Source of the DNA: Halomonas sp. HAL1
GTDB lineage: Bacteria > Pseudomonadota > Gammaproteobacteria > Pseudomonadales > Halomonadaceae
Assembly: GCF_030544485.1 (NCBI RefSeq)
Contig: NZ_CP130610.1
Coordinates: 2,914,001 to 2,978,000, forward strand
Length of the DNA stretch: 64,000 nucleotides
Direction: 5' to 3'
The stretch's first letter is position 1. Each line of letters opens with the position of its first letter. Of the stretch, positions 9,422 to 19,088 are shown piece after piece. The notes beneath the pieces are model-generated. The model saw only the letters and a program-made list of their open reading frames with translations. It searched no databases and had not been told where the DNA came from. A program made the translations under genes and the position numbers.

Positions 9422-9787
9422 TTAACACAGCGCCGCTCGGCGGGCAGGCCGATCACCCATTCGCGTTAAGCGCTGCGTGAGTGCCGCTAATTGCACAGCG
9501 CTGCCTTGGGTGCCCGCCTGAACAATATCGTGGGCCCAGGCAGGTAATTGAGAGGCAAGGCGGTAATAGACCCACTGCCCCTCACGCTGATCGCTAAGCA
9601 ACCCACATTGACGTAACTGAGCCAAGTGCCGTGATACTTTGGGCTGTGACTCCTGCAGCGCATGGGTCATTTCACACACGCACAGCTCCTGCTCTTGAGC
9701 AATTAGCAGCACCAGCATCAAACGCGTTTCATCGCTTAAACACTTAAATACTTGCAGCGCCTGAGGCGCAGTAACGTTGCCCACCAT
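9422..9787 (-). CDS. arsR: ArsR-family metalloregulator
   Basis: A winged-helix repressor of the ArsR/SmtB family, 121 aa. The segment ELCVCEMTHAL near residues 33-43 carries the paired cysteines (C-x-C in ELCVC) typical of arsenite-sensing ArsR, followed by the recognition helix QPKVSRHLAQLRQCGLL. The start at 9787 is chosen because AGGAAATTT precedes that ATG; the 9-codon longer frame lacks an RBS. No arsB, arsC, acr3 or arsH lies next to it: prc converges downstream and a tRNA-Asn cluster lies upstream, so it is an orphan and its targets are unknown. Confidence 0.88.
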   Translation of the reverse strand: MVGNVTAPQALQVFKCLSDETRLMLVLLIAQEQELCVCEMTHALQESQPKVSRHLAQLRQCGLLSDQREGQWVYYRLASQLPAWAHDIVQAGTQGSAVQLAALTQRLTRMGDRPARRAALC

Positions 9788-10024
9788 AAATTTCCTAAAC
9801 CAATGGATTATCAATGTAGTTTACGTCACTAAATCGGTTGACGGTAAGCACCGATACTTCTAATGGCGAACCGGCTCACAACGCCAGACACGACAAAACT
9901 GCCTAGGCATTAGCTGGCAATGGATATAGCAAAGGAGAAAAGGAAACACTAGAAATGAACACTTTCAGTCAACGCAGAGAAAACTGGGCGCTAATGAAAA
10001 GCAAATAAGAAGGGGGAAATTAAT

Positions 10025-10100
10025 TGGCTCCTCGAGCAGGACTCGAACCTGCGACCCAATGATTAACAGTCATTTGCTCTACCAACTGAGCTATCGAGGA
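10025..10100 (-). tRNA. tRNA-Asn (anticodon GTT), copy 3 in transcription order
   Basis: A 76-nt cloverleaf read on the minus strand, TCCTCGA...TCGAGGA-G-CCA with CCA encoded. The anticodon arm is GACTGTTAATC with GTT. The sequence is identical to the two upstream copies. It is the last of three tandem genes. Confidence 0.96.
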
Positions 10101-10167
10101 ATCATGCACTACCCAGAACGGTACGCCGTAAAAAGGCAGTTAAAGAGATACTAACGGTATTACAACT

Positions 10168-10243
10168 TGGCTCCTCGAGCAGGACTCGAACCTGCGACCC
10201 AATGATTAACAGTCATTTGCTCTACCAACTGAGCTATCGAGGA
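10168..10243 (-). tRNA. tRNA-Asn (anticodon GTT), copy 2
   Basis: Same 76-nt sequence as its neighbours, with CCA encoded; separated from copy 1 by 58 bp and from copy 3 by 67 bp of unrelated spacer. Most likely processed from one precursor transcript. Confidence 0.96.
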
Positions 10244-10301
10244 ACATCATAAGTTGTCGTGTTTTAAGCAAAGCCCTTCGCCTTAAAGCGGTAGCGAAGA
10301 T

Positions 10302-10377
10302 TGGCTCCTCGAGCAGGACTCGAACCTGCGACCCAATGATTAACAGTCATTTGCTCTACCAACTGAGCTATCGAGGA
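10302..10377 (-). tRNA. tRNA-Asn (anticodon GTT), copy 1
   Basis: First of the three identical tRNA-Asn genes, 76 nt with encoded CCA, lying 20 bp downstream of a strong promoter on the minus strand. Confidence 0.96.
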
Positions 10378-10397
10378 ACTGCTCAAACACGGTGCGT

Positions 10398-10425
10398 AGT
10401 ATACCCATTGAAATGTGGTGGTCAA
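10398..10425 (-). promoter_or_regulatory. Sigma-70 promoter of the tRNA-Asn operon
   Basis: On the minus strand TTGACC (10420-10425) and TATACT (10398-10403) are spaced by 16 bp, with the -10 box 20 bp before the first tRNA. No other promoter-like sequence of this quality lies between the three tRNAs, so one transcript is likely. Confidence 0.75.
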
Positions 10426-10558
10426 GTATCGATTATGGCCGAATGCTAGCCCCAGGTTTCTTGTGCCCGTATAATGGGGATATCCAAAAGTGGCATGGCC
10501 CACTATCCGACACTCCATTCATCCTCGTCCCTTGACGACTCATAGATGACAGGTACCG

Positions 10559-11902
10559 ATGGCGAAGAAGCTCTTCATCAAAACGCACGGCTGCCAAATG
10601 AACGAGTACGACTCCTCCCGCATGGCGGATCTACTCGGCGAATCTCACCAGCTCGAACTCACTGATAATGAGCGTGAAGCCGATGTCATTCTGTTAAACA
10701 CCTGCTCGATTCGCGAGAAAGCGCAGGAGAAAGTTTTTCATCAGCTGGGCCGCTGGAAAAAACTTAAAGATGCCAACCCCGATCTAGTGATTGGCGTGGG
10801 TGGCTGCGTGGCCAGCCAAGAAGGCGAAGCCATTCGCAAGCGCGCACCGCACGTGGACATGGTATTTGGGCCGCAAACCCTGCACCGCGTCCCCTCAATG
10901 CTGGATGCCCGCAGCAATAACCAAATTGCCGCCGTGGATGTCACCTTTCCTGAGATCGAAAAGTTCGACCATCTGCCCAAGCCCTCCTCCGATGGCGCCA
11001 CCGCATTCGTGTCGATCATGGAAGGCTGCTCCAAGTACTGCACCTTCTGCGTGGTGCCTTACACCCGTGGCGAAGAAGTTTCACGACCCTTCGAAGCGGT
11101 TATGGATGAAGTCATCCACCTTTCCGATCAGGGCGTGCGTGAGATCAATTTGCTGGGCCAGAACGTGAATGCCTATCGCGGTGAGAATCAGCTTGGCGAC
11201 GAGATCGACCTGGCCGAGCTGATTGCCTGTGTGGCGGCAGTAGACGGGATCGATCGCGTCCGCTTCACCACCTCGCACCCGGTTGAGTTTACCGACAGCC
11301 TCGTAGACGCCTTCGCCGATATCCCAGAGCTGGTGAGCCACCTACACCTGCCGGTACAGTCGGGTTCAGACCGTATTCTTACCGCCATGAAGCGCGGGCA
11401 TACGGCGGCGGAATACATCGAAAAGATGGAGCGTATCCGCGCCAACCGTCCGGATATCAGCTTCTCTTCAGACTTTATCATCGGTTTCCCCGGCGAAACG
11501 GAAGAAGATTTTGAAGCGACGATGAACCTGATTCACCAGATTGGCTTCGACCACTCGTTTAGCTTCGTTTACTCCGCACGCCCCGGCACACCTGCTTCCG
11601 GCCTGCCAGATGAAACACCAGAAAGCGTGAAAAAGCAGCGCCTGGCAATTCTGCAGGAGCGGATAATTCAGCAAACTGCGCAAATTAGCCGCCGCATGGT
11701 GGGTAGTACGCAGCGTGTACTGGTTAACGGCTTTTCGCCCCGTGACCCTGGCCAACTCTCAGGGCGTACCGAGAACAACCGCGTGGTGAACTTCCGTGCC
11801 GCCAACCCTACCGAGCTAATCGGCTACTTTGTCGATGTGGAGATCACCGAGGCCTTCCCCAATTCGCTGCGCGGCGAACTGGCCTCACCCGAGCGCTATT
11901 AA
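10559..11902 (+). CDS. miaB: tRNA-2-methylthio-N6-dimethylallyladenosine synthase
   Basis: MiaB is a radical-SAM methylthiotransferase that converts i6A37 to ms2i6A37 in tRNAs reading UNN codons. The 447-aa protein has the three domains in order: UPF0004 with [12 protein letters not shown] (residues 6-17) and cysteines for the auxiliary [4Fe-4S] cluster, the radical-SAM core with [17 protein letters not shown] (CxxxCxxC, about 156-172), and a C-terminal TRAM domain. It is followed by ybeZ after 85 bp, the conserved miaB-ybeZYX-lnt order. Confidence 0.97.
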   Translation: MAKKLFIKTHGCQMNEYDSSRMADLLGESHQLELTDNEREADVILLNTCSIREKAQEKVFHQLGRWKKLKDANPDLVIGVGGCVASQEGEAIRKRAPHVDMVFGPQTLHRVPSMLDARSNNQIAAVDVTFPEIEKFDHLPKPSSDGATAFVSIMEGCSKYCTFCVVPYTRGEEVSRPFEAVMDEVIHLSDQGVREINLLGQNVNAYRGENQLGDEIDLAELIACVAAVDGIDRVRFTTSHPVEFTDSLVDAFADIPELVSHLHLPVQSGSDRILTAMKRGHTAAEYIEKMERIRANRPDISFSSDFIIGFPGETEEDFEATMNLIHQIGFDHSFSFVYSARPGTPASGLPDETPESVKKQRLAILQERIIQQTAQISRRMVGSTQRVLVNGFSPRDPGQLSGRTENNRVVNFRAANPTELIGYFVDVEITEAFPNSLRGELASPERY

Positions 11903-11924
11903 ACGTTCACTTAGCATAGATCAT

Positions 11925-11945
11925 TGCCCCGCTTCAGGCGGGGCA
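11925..11945 (+). terminator. Hairpin between miaB and ybeZ
   Basis: TGCCCCGC and GCGGGGCA pair in a perfect 8-bp GC-rich stem with a TTCAG loop. No T-run follows, so it is more likely an attenuating or stabilising hairpin than a full terminator. Confidence 0.45.
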
Positions 11946-11987
11946 GTAAGCTGAACGATACACACACTAACGAGGGGTTCCCCACTC

Positions 11988-13067
11988 TTGAGCCAGCCAA
12001 CACCTCAGGCCAATCGCATCATCACCTTAAGCCTTGAACCCAATGATCCGCAGCGCCTTGCTAGCCTTTGCGGCCAGCAGGACGAGCATTTGAAGCTGAT
12101 TGAAAGCCGCCTGGACGTGACGCTGCGCAACCGAGGCAATGTGTTCCAACTGGCGGGCCCCGCCAATCGCATTAAAGCAGCGGCAAACGTACTGGAACAT
12201 CTCTACCGCGAAACGGCATCCAGCGAACTTGAAGCCGATACCGTCCACCTCTTCCTACAGGAATCGGGGCTTGAAGCGATAGAAGATGAAGAAGATGGTA
12301 GCGGTAGCAGCGACGAAGTGATCATGCGCACGCCGCGCACCATGATCAAACCGCGTGGCCTTAATCAGCAGCGCTATGTGTCCAGCATCCGCGAACACGA
12401 TATCAATTTTGGTGTTGGCCCTGCGGGCACAGGCAAAACTTATCTAGCGGTCGCTGCGGCGGTTGAAGCGCTCAATCAACAGGAAGTACGCCGCATTCTG
12501 CTTGTGCGCCCTGCCGTCGAAGCGGGTGAGAAACTTGGCTTTCTACCTGGTGACCTGGCCCAGAAAATCGACCCCTACTTGCGTCCTCTTTATGACGCTC
12601 TGTACGAGATGATCGGTTTTGAACAGGTGGCCAAACTGATTGAGCGTCAGGTAATTGAGATTGCCCCGCTGGCCTATATGCGCGGTCGTACGCTCAACAA
12701 CTCCTACATCATTCTGGATGAGAGTCAGAACACTACGCCAGAACAGATGAAAATGTTTCTGACCCGGATTGGTTTTGGTTCCACCGCCGTCATTACCGGC
12801 GATGTGACCCAGGTCGATTTGCCCAAAGGGCAGCGTTCAGGGCTGATTCAGGTGCTCGACGTATTGAAAGACACCCCAGGCATTGGCGTTACTCACTTTG
12901 CCGCCAAGGATGTGGTTCGCCACCCGTTGGTTCAGCGCATTATCGAAGCCTACGACATGTTCGAGTCTCAGCAAGAAGTGGAAGAGCGTGCCCGCCGTGA
13001 AGTGCGCCAGCAAGAACGTGATGCCCGCATGCAAACGCGAGAAGGCTCCTGGGATAGCTCGCGATGA
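11988..13067 (+). CDS. ybeZ: PhoH-like ATPase YbeZ
   Basis: YbeZ is a PhoH-family P-loop ATPase/putative RNA helicase that works with YbeY in rRNA maturation. The 359-aa protein has an N-terminal KH-like part (residues 1-90), then the Walker A loop [11 protein letters not shown] (about 143-153) and Walker B-type [14 protein letters not shown] (about 240-253). The start is TTG at 11988 with GAGGGG about 11 nt upstream. The C-terminus overlaps ybeY by 4 bp (ATGA), a sign of translational coupling. Confidence 0.92.
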   Translation: MSQPTPQANRIITLSLEPNDPQRLASLCGQQDEHLKLIESRLDVTLRNRGNVFQLAGPANRIKAAANVLEHLYRETASSELEADTVHLFLQESGLEAIEDEEDGSGSSDEVIMRTPRTMIKPRGLNQQRYVSSIREHDINFGVGPAGTGKTYLAVAAAVEALNQQEVRRILLVRPAVEAGEKLGFLPGDLAQKIDPYLRPLYDALYEMIGFEQVAKLIERQVIEIAPLAYMRGRTLNNSYIILDESQNTTPEQMKMFLTRIGFGSTAVITGDVTQVDLPKGQRSGLIQVLDVLKDTPGIGVTHFAAKDVVRHPLVQRIIEAYDMFESQQEVEERARREVRQQERDARMQTREGSWDSSR

Positions 13068-13564
13068 ACGAGCCTACGAGTGATGAGCTAATAATTGATC
13101 GTCAGGCAGCGATCAACGAACCCCTGCTCCCCTCTCTGACACAGCTCACCCACTGGGTGGGCTGTGTTTTTGCGCACCACCCCGATGACCAGCGTCGGGA
13201 AGTGACTATCCGCTTCGTGGATGAGAGAGAAAGTCAGACGCTTAACCGCGACTACCGGGGCAAAGACAAAACCACTAACGTGCTGTCGTTTCCCTTTGAG
13301 AGCCCGCCCGGGGTTGAATTACCGCTACTGGGTGATCTCGTGATTTGTCACGCTGTGGTGGCTCAGGAAGCTCGCGAGCAGCGCAAACCGCTTGAGCATC
13401 ACTATGCTCATATGGTCGTGCATGGCATCTTGCATTTAATGGGCTACGATCATATTGATGATCAGGAAGCAGAAGAAATGGAGCAGTTCGAGCGCGAACT
13501 ATTGGCTGAGCTGAACATTCCCGACCCTTATGCTGACAATACCTCCGATGGCATTAATGGCTAA
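13064..13564 (+). CDS. ybeY: Endoribonuclease YbeY (16S rRNA 3' end maturation)
   Basis: YbeY is a single-zinc endoribonuclease used in 16S rRNA 3' processing and ribosome quality control. At 166 aa it has the family signature [11 protein letters not shown] (His-x3-His-x5-His, near residues 125-135), which holds the metal, and the upstream NVLSFPFE strand motif. It overlaps ybeZ by 4 bp and is followed by ybeX after 150 bp. Confidence 0.96.
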   Translation: MNEPTSDELIIDRQAAINEPLLPSLTQLTHWVGCVFAHHPDDQRREVTIRFVDERESQTLNRDYRGKDKTTNVLSFPFESPPGVELPLLGDLVICHAVVAQEAREQRKPLEHHYAHMVVHGILHLMGYDHIDDQEAEEMEQFERELLAELNIPDPYADNTSDGING

Positions 13565-13714
13565 ACGCTTTGGGTTTTTATTATTTGATAGTGGGTGCGT
13601 TAATTCAGGTAACAACGAATCTGGTACTATCCCCCGCATCAGTGATAAAACAGCTACCTGACAACGCCGTAAATAAGATAGCAACTGTCTGCCCGCAAAC
13701 GAGAGAATTGACGC

Positions 13715-14614
13715 ATGAGCGAAGACCGATCGAGCAACCCCAATCAAAAATCCTGGCTCGAGAAAATCTTTGGCGCCCTTTCCGGAGACAATGACGAACC
13801 CAGCTCACGCGATGAGCTGATGACGTTTTTACGCCATACCGCAGGGAAACTAAAGCTGGACCAAGACGCCATCATGATCATCGAAGGCGCGCTTGAGATC
13901 AGCGACCAGCAAGTACGCGAAGTGCTGATACCGCGCTCCCAGGTCTCAGCCATCGCGCTGGATCAAACCAGCGACGGCTACCTACCCCTCATTCAGGAAA
14001 CCGGTCACTCCCGCTACCCGGTGATTGGTGAAAACCTGGATGATGTGAAAGGTATTCTGCTGGTAAAGGATCTGTTACCGCTACTTTCCCAAACGCAGGC
14101 CCAGCGTGACGCTTTCAAACTTGATGACATCTTGCGCCCAGCGATGTTTATTCCTGAGTCAAAACGCCTTAACAGCCTGCTCAAAGAGTTTCGTGATACC
14201 CATAATCACATGGCCATCGTCGTTGACGAATACGGCGGCACTGCGGGCATTATCACCATTGAGGATATCCTTGAGCAGATTGTCGGCGACATCGAAGATG
14301 AACACGATACCGACGAAGAGGATGATATCCGCGAGATCGAAAATGGCCGTTTTGCCATTCGCGCGCTAACCCCCATCGAAGACTTCAACGAACGCTTTGA
14401 CACTGAGTTCTCCGACGATGAGTTCGATACGGTTGGCGGCCTGGTAATGCAACAGTTCGGCCATCTGCCTCGGCGCGGAGAACATACCATTCTTGGTGGC
14501 TGGCGATTTGTGATCCTCAATGCTGACACCCGTCGTATTCGTCTCCTCGAAGCCTACCGTGACACTCGTCGTGAAGACGAAGAAGATGATGACCAGGAAA
14601 ACAAGCCAGCCTAG
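13715..14614 (+). CDS. ybeX: CBS-domain CorC/YbeX family protein
   Basis: A cytoplasmic CorC_HlyC-family protein of 299 aa. It has two CBS domains (about residues 70-190, starting VLIPRSQVSAIAL and with YGGTAGIITIEDILEQIVGDIEDE at the end of the second) and the C-terminal transporter-associated domain (about 205-285). It lacks the N-terminal membrane DUF21 domain, so it is the short form named CorC or YbeX. Family members have been linked to magnesium/cobalt efflux and to ribosome metabolism; the position after ybeY supports the latter. The ends are very acidic. Confidence 0.9.
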   Translation: MSEDRSSNPNQKSWLEKIFGALSGDNDEPSSRDELMTFLRHTAGKLKLDQDAIMIIEGALEISDQQVREVLIPRSQVSAIALDQTSDGYLPLIQETGHSRYPVIGENLDDVKGILLVKDLLPLLSQTQAQRDAFKLDDILRPAMFIPESKRLNSLLKEFRDTHNHMAIVVDEYGGTAGIITIEDILEQIVGDIEDEHDTDEEDDIREIENGRFAIRALTPIEDFNERFDTEFSDDEFDTVGGLVMQQFGHLPRRGEHTILGGWRFVILNADTRRIRLLEAYRDTRREDEEDDDQENKPA

Positions 14615-14677
14615 TCGCTGATCGTCACTCTGCTCTCTATCCGCTTTCTCGCACTTTACCGTAGATAGGTTATCGCT

Positions 14678-16159
14678 ATGGGTTTCCCCCCCGCGTTTTT
14701 GTTACAGCTGCTTGCCGCCCTGATTGCTGGTGGATTCACCACCCTTACGGCCTCACCGTTTGAACTGTGGTGGCTTGGCCCGGTGGCCATTGGTTTACTT
14801 TACACGGGCCTGCACACGTTAACCCCCGCTCAGGCGGCCCTAAAGGGGTGGCTATATGGCGTGGCGCTCTTCGCCAGCGGCACTTCGTGGGTGTATGTCT
14901 CTATTCACGACTATGGCTATACCGGTGTACCACTGGCCGTTTTCCTAACCGCGCTGTTCGTGACGATTTTGGCGCTGTTTTTTGCCGGCACCTTCTGGCT
15001 CTACCGCCGCTTCACCTCCGCCCGGTTAGCGTTCATCAGCTTTGCAGGCGCCTGGGTGTTGGGCGAGGTGCTACGTACCTACCTGTTTACCGGCTTTCCC
15101 TGGCTGCTGCTGGGCTCTGGCTATGTCGATTCGCCACTAGCCGCCTGGGCACCCGTTGGTGGCGTCTATCTGCTTTCTCTATTAGTAGCACTTAGCGGTG
15201 CGCTTGGTGCTGAACTACTGCTGCGCCGCCGGTGGTGGGCACTCGCACCACTGGCAGCGATTTGGCTAGTCCCGTTGGCATTGCCTCAGCAGTGGACCAC
15301 GCCAGTAGATGAGCCCACTCGTGTCGCCCTGTTACAAGGTAATCTGCCGCAGCTGTTGAAGTGGACCCCTGAAGGGCAACGGGAGGCCGCTAACACCTAC
15401 AGCGAACTAACTCGCGAAGTTGCCGACGACGTTGACCTGATTATCTGGCCTGAAACCGCTCTGCCGATGATGGAAACCCAGGCCCGCCCAGTGCTGGAAC
15501 GAGTGCAATCTAACCTACCGCCCGATGTCGCCCTGCTCACCGGCATCGTTCAGCGCGACGACCAAGAGCGCTATTTCAATAGCGTCATTGGCGTAGGCAA
15601 TGTAGAGGGCAGCTACCAGAAAGAGCACTTAGTGCCTTTTGGTGAGTACTTGCCGCTGGAAAGCGTACTCCGCGGGGCGATCGATTTCTTTGACCTTCCA
15701 ATGTCGACCTTTACCAAAGGCGAGCACGAGCAAACACCCATGCAGGCCGCGGGGATAAATATAGGCAATGCGATCTGCTATGAAATTATCTACCCGCAGT
15801 TAGTTGCCCGCCGCGCGCAAGACAGCGGTGTTATCATGACGGTCTCCAACGACACTTGGTTTGGCGCCTCAATTGGCCCTCATCAGCATTTGCAGATGGC
15901 CCGACTGCGAGCGCTAGAGAATGGTCGCTATGTGGTCCGCGCCACCAGCAACGGTATTACGGCGATTATCGACCCCAAAGGCCATATCGTTGAGCGCGCA
16001 CCGCAGTTCGAAACGACTCTGATAACCGGTGAATTCTACGCCATGGAAGGTTTGACACCGTTTACCCGCACAGGCAGTTGGCCCGCTTGGCTGCTAGCAG
16101 GCTTGTTGCTTTTATCCGGCGTTGCTGCGCGAGGCGGCCAACGTGACGCAAAAAGCTGA
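14678..16159 (+). CDS. lnt: Apolipoprotein N-acyltransferase
   Basis: Lnt adds the third acyl chain to the N-terminal Cys of lipoproteins in the inner membrane, a step needed for Lol sorting. The 493-aa protein has about six N-terminal membrane segments (residues 1-200) and a periplasmic nitrilase-type domain with the Glu-Lys-Cys triad visible: IIWPETALPM (about 262), YQKEHLVPFGEYLPL (about 318) and GNAICYEIIYP (about 370). A final membrane helix ends the protein. It is the last gene of the miaB-ybeZYX-lnt block. Confidence 0.95.
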   Translation: MGFPPAFLLQLLAALIAGGFTTLTASPFELWWLGPVAIGLLYTGLHTLTPAQAALKGWLYGVALFASGTSWVYVSIHDYGYTGVPLAVFLTALFVTILALFFAGTFWLYRRFTSARLAFISFAGAWVLGEVLRTYLFTGFPWLLLGSGYVDSPLAAWAPVGGVYLLSLLVALSGALGAELLLRRRWWALAPLAAIWLVPLALPQQWTTPVDEPTRVALLQGNLPQLLKWTPEGQREAANTYSELTREVADDVDLIIWPETALPMMETQARPVLERVQSNLPPDVALLTGIVQRDDQERYFNSVIGVGNVEGSYQKEHLVPFGEYLPLESVLRGAIDFFDLPMSTFTKGEHEQTPMQAAGINIGNAICYEIIYPQLVARRAQDSGVIMTVSNDTWFGASIGPHQHLQMARLRALENGRYVVRATSNGITAIIDPKGHIVERAPQFETTLITGEFYAMEGLTPFTRTGSWPAWLLAGLLLLSGVAARGGQRDAKS

Positions 16160-16196
16160 TACAGAAAAAACTGATACATAGTACTCGCCCGTAGCA

Positions 16197-16232
16197 AAAT
16201 GGCCCGCGTCCTTTGTAGGACGCGGGCCATTT
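16197..16232. terminator. Bidirectional terminator between lnt and the alcohol dehydrogenase
   Basis: AAATGGCCCGCGTCC and GGACGCGGGCCATTT form a perfect 15-bp stem with a 6-nt loop. Short T-runs flank it on both strands, fitting the converging genes. Confidence 0.85.
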
Positions 16233-16275
16233 CGTTGGTTCAAGCTAGCGCTATAGGCAAGTGAATGCCAATAGA

Positions 16276-17337
16276 TTAGGCAGCGCTGTTTTTCAACGTC
16301 GCCATATCAATCACAAAGCGATAGCGTACATCGCCTTTTTCCATGCGCTCAAAGCCTTCGTTGATGTTGTTGATATCCAACATCTCGATATCACAGGTAA
16401 TGCCTTGGTCAGCACACAGCTTGAGCAGCTCTTCGGTCTCTGCAATGCCGCCAATCAGCGAACCGGCAACTACACGACGTTTGAAGACCAAGTTAAAGGC
16501 TTCAATGGCTGGCTCAATAGGTTCAAGCAAACCGACAATAATGTGCGTACCGTCGTACTTCAGCGACTTCAGGTAAGGGTTAAGGTCATGCTGTACGGGT
16601 ACGGTGTCTAGCATAAAGTCGAAGGTTTCAGCCACGGCATCCATCTGCGCCTGGTCGCTGGAAACCACCACGTGGTCAGCACCGTTGCGCTTAGCTTCTT
16701 CAACCTTGGCATCTGAGCGGGTGAATACGGTGACTTCCGCACCCAACGCCTTAGCCAGTTTAACGCCCATATGGCCTAAGCCACCCATACCAATCACACC
16801 AACTTTATGGCCTTTACCGACGCCATGATGCTTGAGCGGTGAATAGGTCGTCACGCCGGCACAAAGAATCGGCGCTGCTGAGGCTAGATCGATGCCATCA
16901 GGCATCTGCAGTACAAAGTGCTCACTCACTACGATGGAGTCGGAGTAGCCACCCTGGGTCATAGTGCCGTCTTGGCGGTCTTCGCTACCATAGGTCATGG
17001 TGAAGCCTTCCAGGCAGTACTGCTCTACGCCATCTTTACAGGCGGCACAGGTACGGCATGAATCCACCATGCAGCCAACGCCGACTAAATCACCGGCTTT
17101 AAAACGTGAAACTTTATCGCCGACCGAGGTCACGCGTCCGACAATTTCATGGCCGGGGACGACAGGGTACTGGCTCATTCCCCAGTCATTGCGGGCAAAG
17201 TGCAGGTCGCTGTGGCACACGCCACAGTAGAGAATTTCAATCGCCACATCGTCCGGGCGCGGTTGGCGACGGTCAAAGTTGAACGGTGCTAACGGTTTGT
17301 TCGCAGCAAATGCTGCAAAGGATTTGGCTTGGTTCAT
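16276..17337 (-). CDS. Zinc-dependent NADP-type alcohol/aldehyde dehydrogenase
   Basis: A medium-chain zinc dehydrogenase of the cinnamyl-alcohol-dehydrogenase/YahK type (353 aa), expected to reduce aldehydes with NADPH. The catalytic zinc ligands are in CGVCHSDLH (about residues 38-46) and PGHEIVG (about 61-67). The structural zinc cysteines are in CRTCAACKDGVEQYC. The Rossmann motif GVIGMGGLGHMGVKLAKALG is followed by VFTRSDAK, which lacks the acidic residue of NAD enzymes and so favours NADP. The gene is divergent from an AraC regulator 248 bp away, which suggests local control. Confidence 0.88.
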   Translation of the reverse strand: MNQAKSFAAFAANKPLAPFNFDRRQPRPDDVAIEILYCGVCHSDLHFARNDWGMSQYPVVPGHEIVGRVTSVGDKVSRFKAGDLVGVGCMVDSCRTCAACKDGVEQYCLEGFTMTYGSEDRQDGTMTQGGYSDSIVVSEHFVLQMPDGIDLASAAPILCAGVTTYSPLKHHGVGKGHKVGVIGMGGLGHMGVKLAKALGAEVTVFTRSDAKVEEAKRNGADHVVVSSDQAQMDAVAETFDFMLDTVPVQHDLNPYLKSLKYDGTHIIVGLLEPIEPAIEAFNLVFKRRVVAGSLIGGIAETEELLKLCADQGITCDIEMLDINNINEGFERMEKGDVRYRFVIDMATLKNSAA

Positions 17338-17585
17338 CGGTGGGGCTCCATCTTGACTTCACAACCAGACTTAAAAACTGTTTTTTTTCAAAACCAACTT
17401 TCAAAACAGCAGACATTTCCCCGCGTGCGAGATATGTCGATAGTATTGGCCTAATCCATGAGGATAGCGATGAACGAAGCTACGTCATTTTTGCCAATTA
17501 CTCCGATAACACGTAATAAAATAACAAAAAATAGCTTAAAATCGCTATGATTATGCAAAAGCTACCAGAAACCAGAGAGAACCCC

Positions 17586-18479
17586 ATGGCCTCCACCGCT
17601 CAGGCTGGCAATGCGCTGGCTACGGTTATCGCACCACTCGTCAAAAGCGACGGTATCAGTCAAACGACTCTGCCCGGCGTATCGTTACTCTGTTTAAGCC
17701 GCCACCAAGTGCGTACGCCGCTTCTCTATGAGCCAAGCCTTACCATTATTGCCCAGGGGCAAAAGATGGGGTATCTGGGCGATCGTGAAATCCACTACGA
17801 CCCCGGCCACTATTTAGTTCAAACGCTGCCCATGCCGTTTGAGTGCGAAACTTACGGTTCACCGGAAGCCCCGTTGCTAGGTATATCGGTACGCCTGGAC
17901 CCGGCACTGTTGAGCGAGATGGTGACCGCCATGGGCGAGGCGGTACAACAGAACCAAACGCCACTGCCAATGGCATCAGTCGCCATGAACGATGGTATGC
18001 AAGACGCCGTACAGCGTTTGGCGCGCACACTGCATGCGCCTGTTGAATGCAAAACGATGGGCACGGCGCGTATTCGTGACGTGGTATTCGAGGCATTAAA
18101 GGGGGAGCAAGGCCAAGCGCTAAGGGCGTTGGTATTGGGGCATGGCAACTATTCGCGCATCGTGCAGGTGCTTTCGAGGCTTCATGCCAATTTTGCTGAA
18201 GACTTTAGCATTGAACAGCTGGCAGCCCAGGCCAATATGAGTCCGTCGACATTTCACCAGCACTTCAAGCAGATTACCCGCGCGTCACCAGCTCAGTACT
18301 TAAAGCGGCTGCGCTTAATCAAAGCCCAGCAGTTACTTTTGCAGGACAACCACAACGTCAATCAGGCCGCTGCGGCGGTTGGCTACCGCAGCGTGCCTCA
18401 GTTTAGCCGCGACTATAAGCGCTATTTTGGCGAGCCTCCGCTTCAACATCGTCGACAGGAACAGGCGTTACAGGCCTGA
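17586..18479 (+). CDS. AraC-family regulator (AraC_N type, YqhC-like)
   Basis: A 297-aa regulator with an N-terminal AraC_N-type domain (residues 20-175, with LSRHQVRTPLLYEPSLTII and QGQKMGYLGDREIHYD) and a C-terminal AraC double helix-turn-helix (FSIEQLAAQANMSPSTFHQHFK and NVNQAAAAVGYRSVPQFSRDY). This layout is that of YqhC, which activates an NADPH aldehyde reductase in E. coli. Here the divergent neighbour is an NADP-type alcohol dehydrogenase, so an aldehyde-response role is a reasonable inference. ATG 17586 has AGAGAGAA just upstream, and the hydrophilic 13 extra codons from 17547 are unlikely to be used. Confidence 0.85.
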   Translation: MASTAQAGNALATVIAPLVKSDGISQTTLPGVSLLCLSRHQVRTPLLYEPSLTIIAQGQKMGYLGDREIHYDPGHYLVQTLPMPFECETYGSPEAPLLGISVRLDPALLSEMVTAMGEAVQQNQTPLPMASVAMNDGMQDAVQRLARTLHAPVECKTMGTARIRDVVFEALKGEQGQALRALVLGHGNYSRIVQVLSRLHANFAEDFSIEQLAAQANMSPSTFHQHFKQITRASPAQYLKRLRLIKAQQLLLQDNHNVNQAAAAVGYRSVPQFSRDYKRYFGEPPLQHRRQEQALQA

Positions 18480-18529
18480 CATTGGGGCGCCATAGCGTTT
18501 TACAGTCACTACTGATTACTTGGCAAAGT

Positions 18530-18955
18530 CTATTTTGCAAAGATCTGGCTCATATCTTTGAACGCCTTGAACTCCAGGGCGTTTCCGCAAGGGTCGAGCA
18601 GGAACATCGTGGCCTGTTCACCCACTTCGCCTTTGAAACGTACGTAAGGCTCAATCACAAATTGTGTATCCCGCGCTTTCAGGCGCTCGGCCAACGCTTC
18701 CCATTCGTCCCATTCTAGAATCACCCCGAAGTGCGGCACCGGTACATTGTGCCCATCCACCGGGTTGGTGTGAGCGCTCTCTTGCCCCGGCGTTTTGGGT
18801 TGCTCGTGAATGACCAACTGATGGCCGAAGAAATTAAAGTCAACCCACTGCTCACTGGAACGCCCCTCTTCCAGGCCAAAAACGTCATTATAGAATGCCC
18901 GTGCCAGCGCAACATCGTAAACAGGAATCGCCAAATGAAAGGGTGAAAGGCTCAT
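18530..18955 (-). CDS. VOC (glyoxalase/dioxygenase superfamily) protein
   Basis: A 141-aa metal-dependent VOC-fold protein. It opens with the family strand SPFHLAIPVYDVALARAFYNDVFG, carrying the first metal His, then HFGVILEWDEW and FLLDPCGNALEFKAF, which supplies the terminal Glu ligand. The substrate is not predictable. ATG 18955 is preferred over 18961 because GGAG then lies at a usable distance. It is divergent from a LysR regulator (134 bp between starts), which suggests that regulator controls it. Confidence 0.85.
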   Translation of the reverse strand: MSLSPFHLAIPVYDVALARAFYNDVFGLEEGRSSEQWVDFNFFGHQLVIHEQPKTPGQESAHTNPVDGHNVPVPHFGVILEWDEWEALAERLKARDTQFVIEPYVRFKGEVGEQATMFLLDPCGNALEFKAFKDMSQIFAK

Positions 18956-19088
18956 CGTCATCTCCAGCTTAAGTCGGTTTATGGGGATTGAGTGACACTT
19001 TGTGCTGCCACGCTGTATTCATCCTAGGGCGACGCATGGGAAAATAAAATCAATAACTATTTGGCTGATTCACAAAAAGGATTTATCA

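Noticed and set aside
17470..17550. A 26-codon ORF with an RBS ahead of the AraC gene as a firm leader peptide
   Set aside because: It is too short to support by sequence alone, has no regulatory codon run and no conserved feature; noted only as a possibility.
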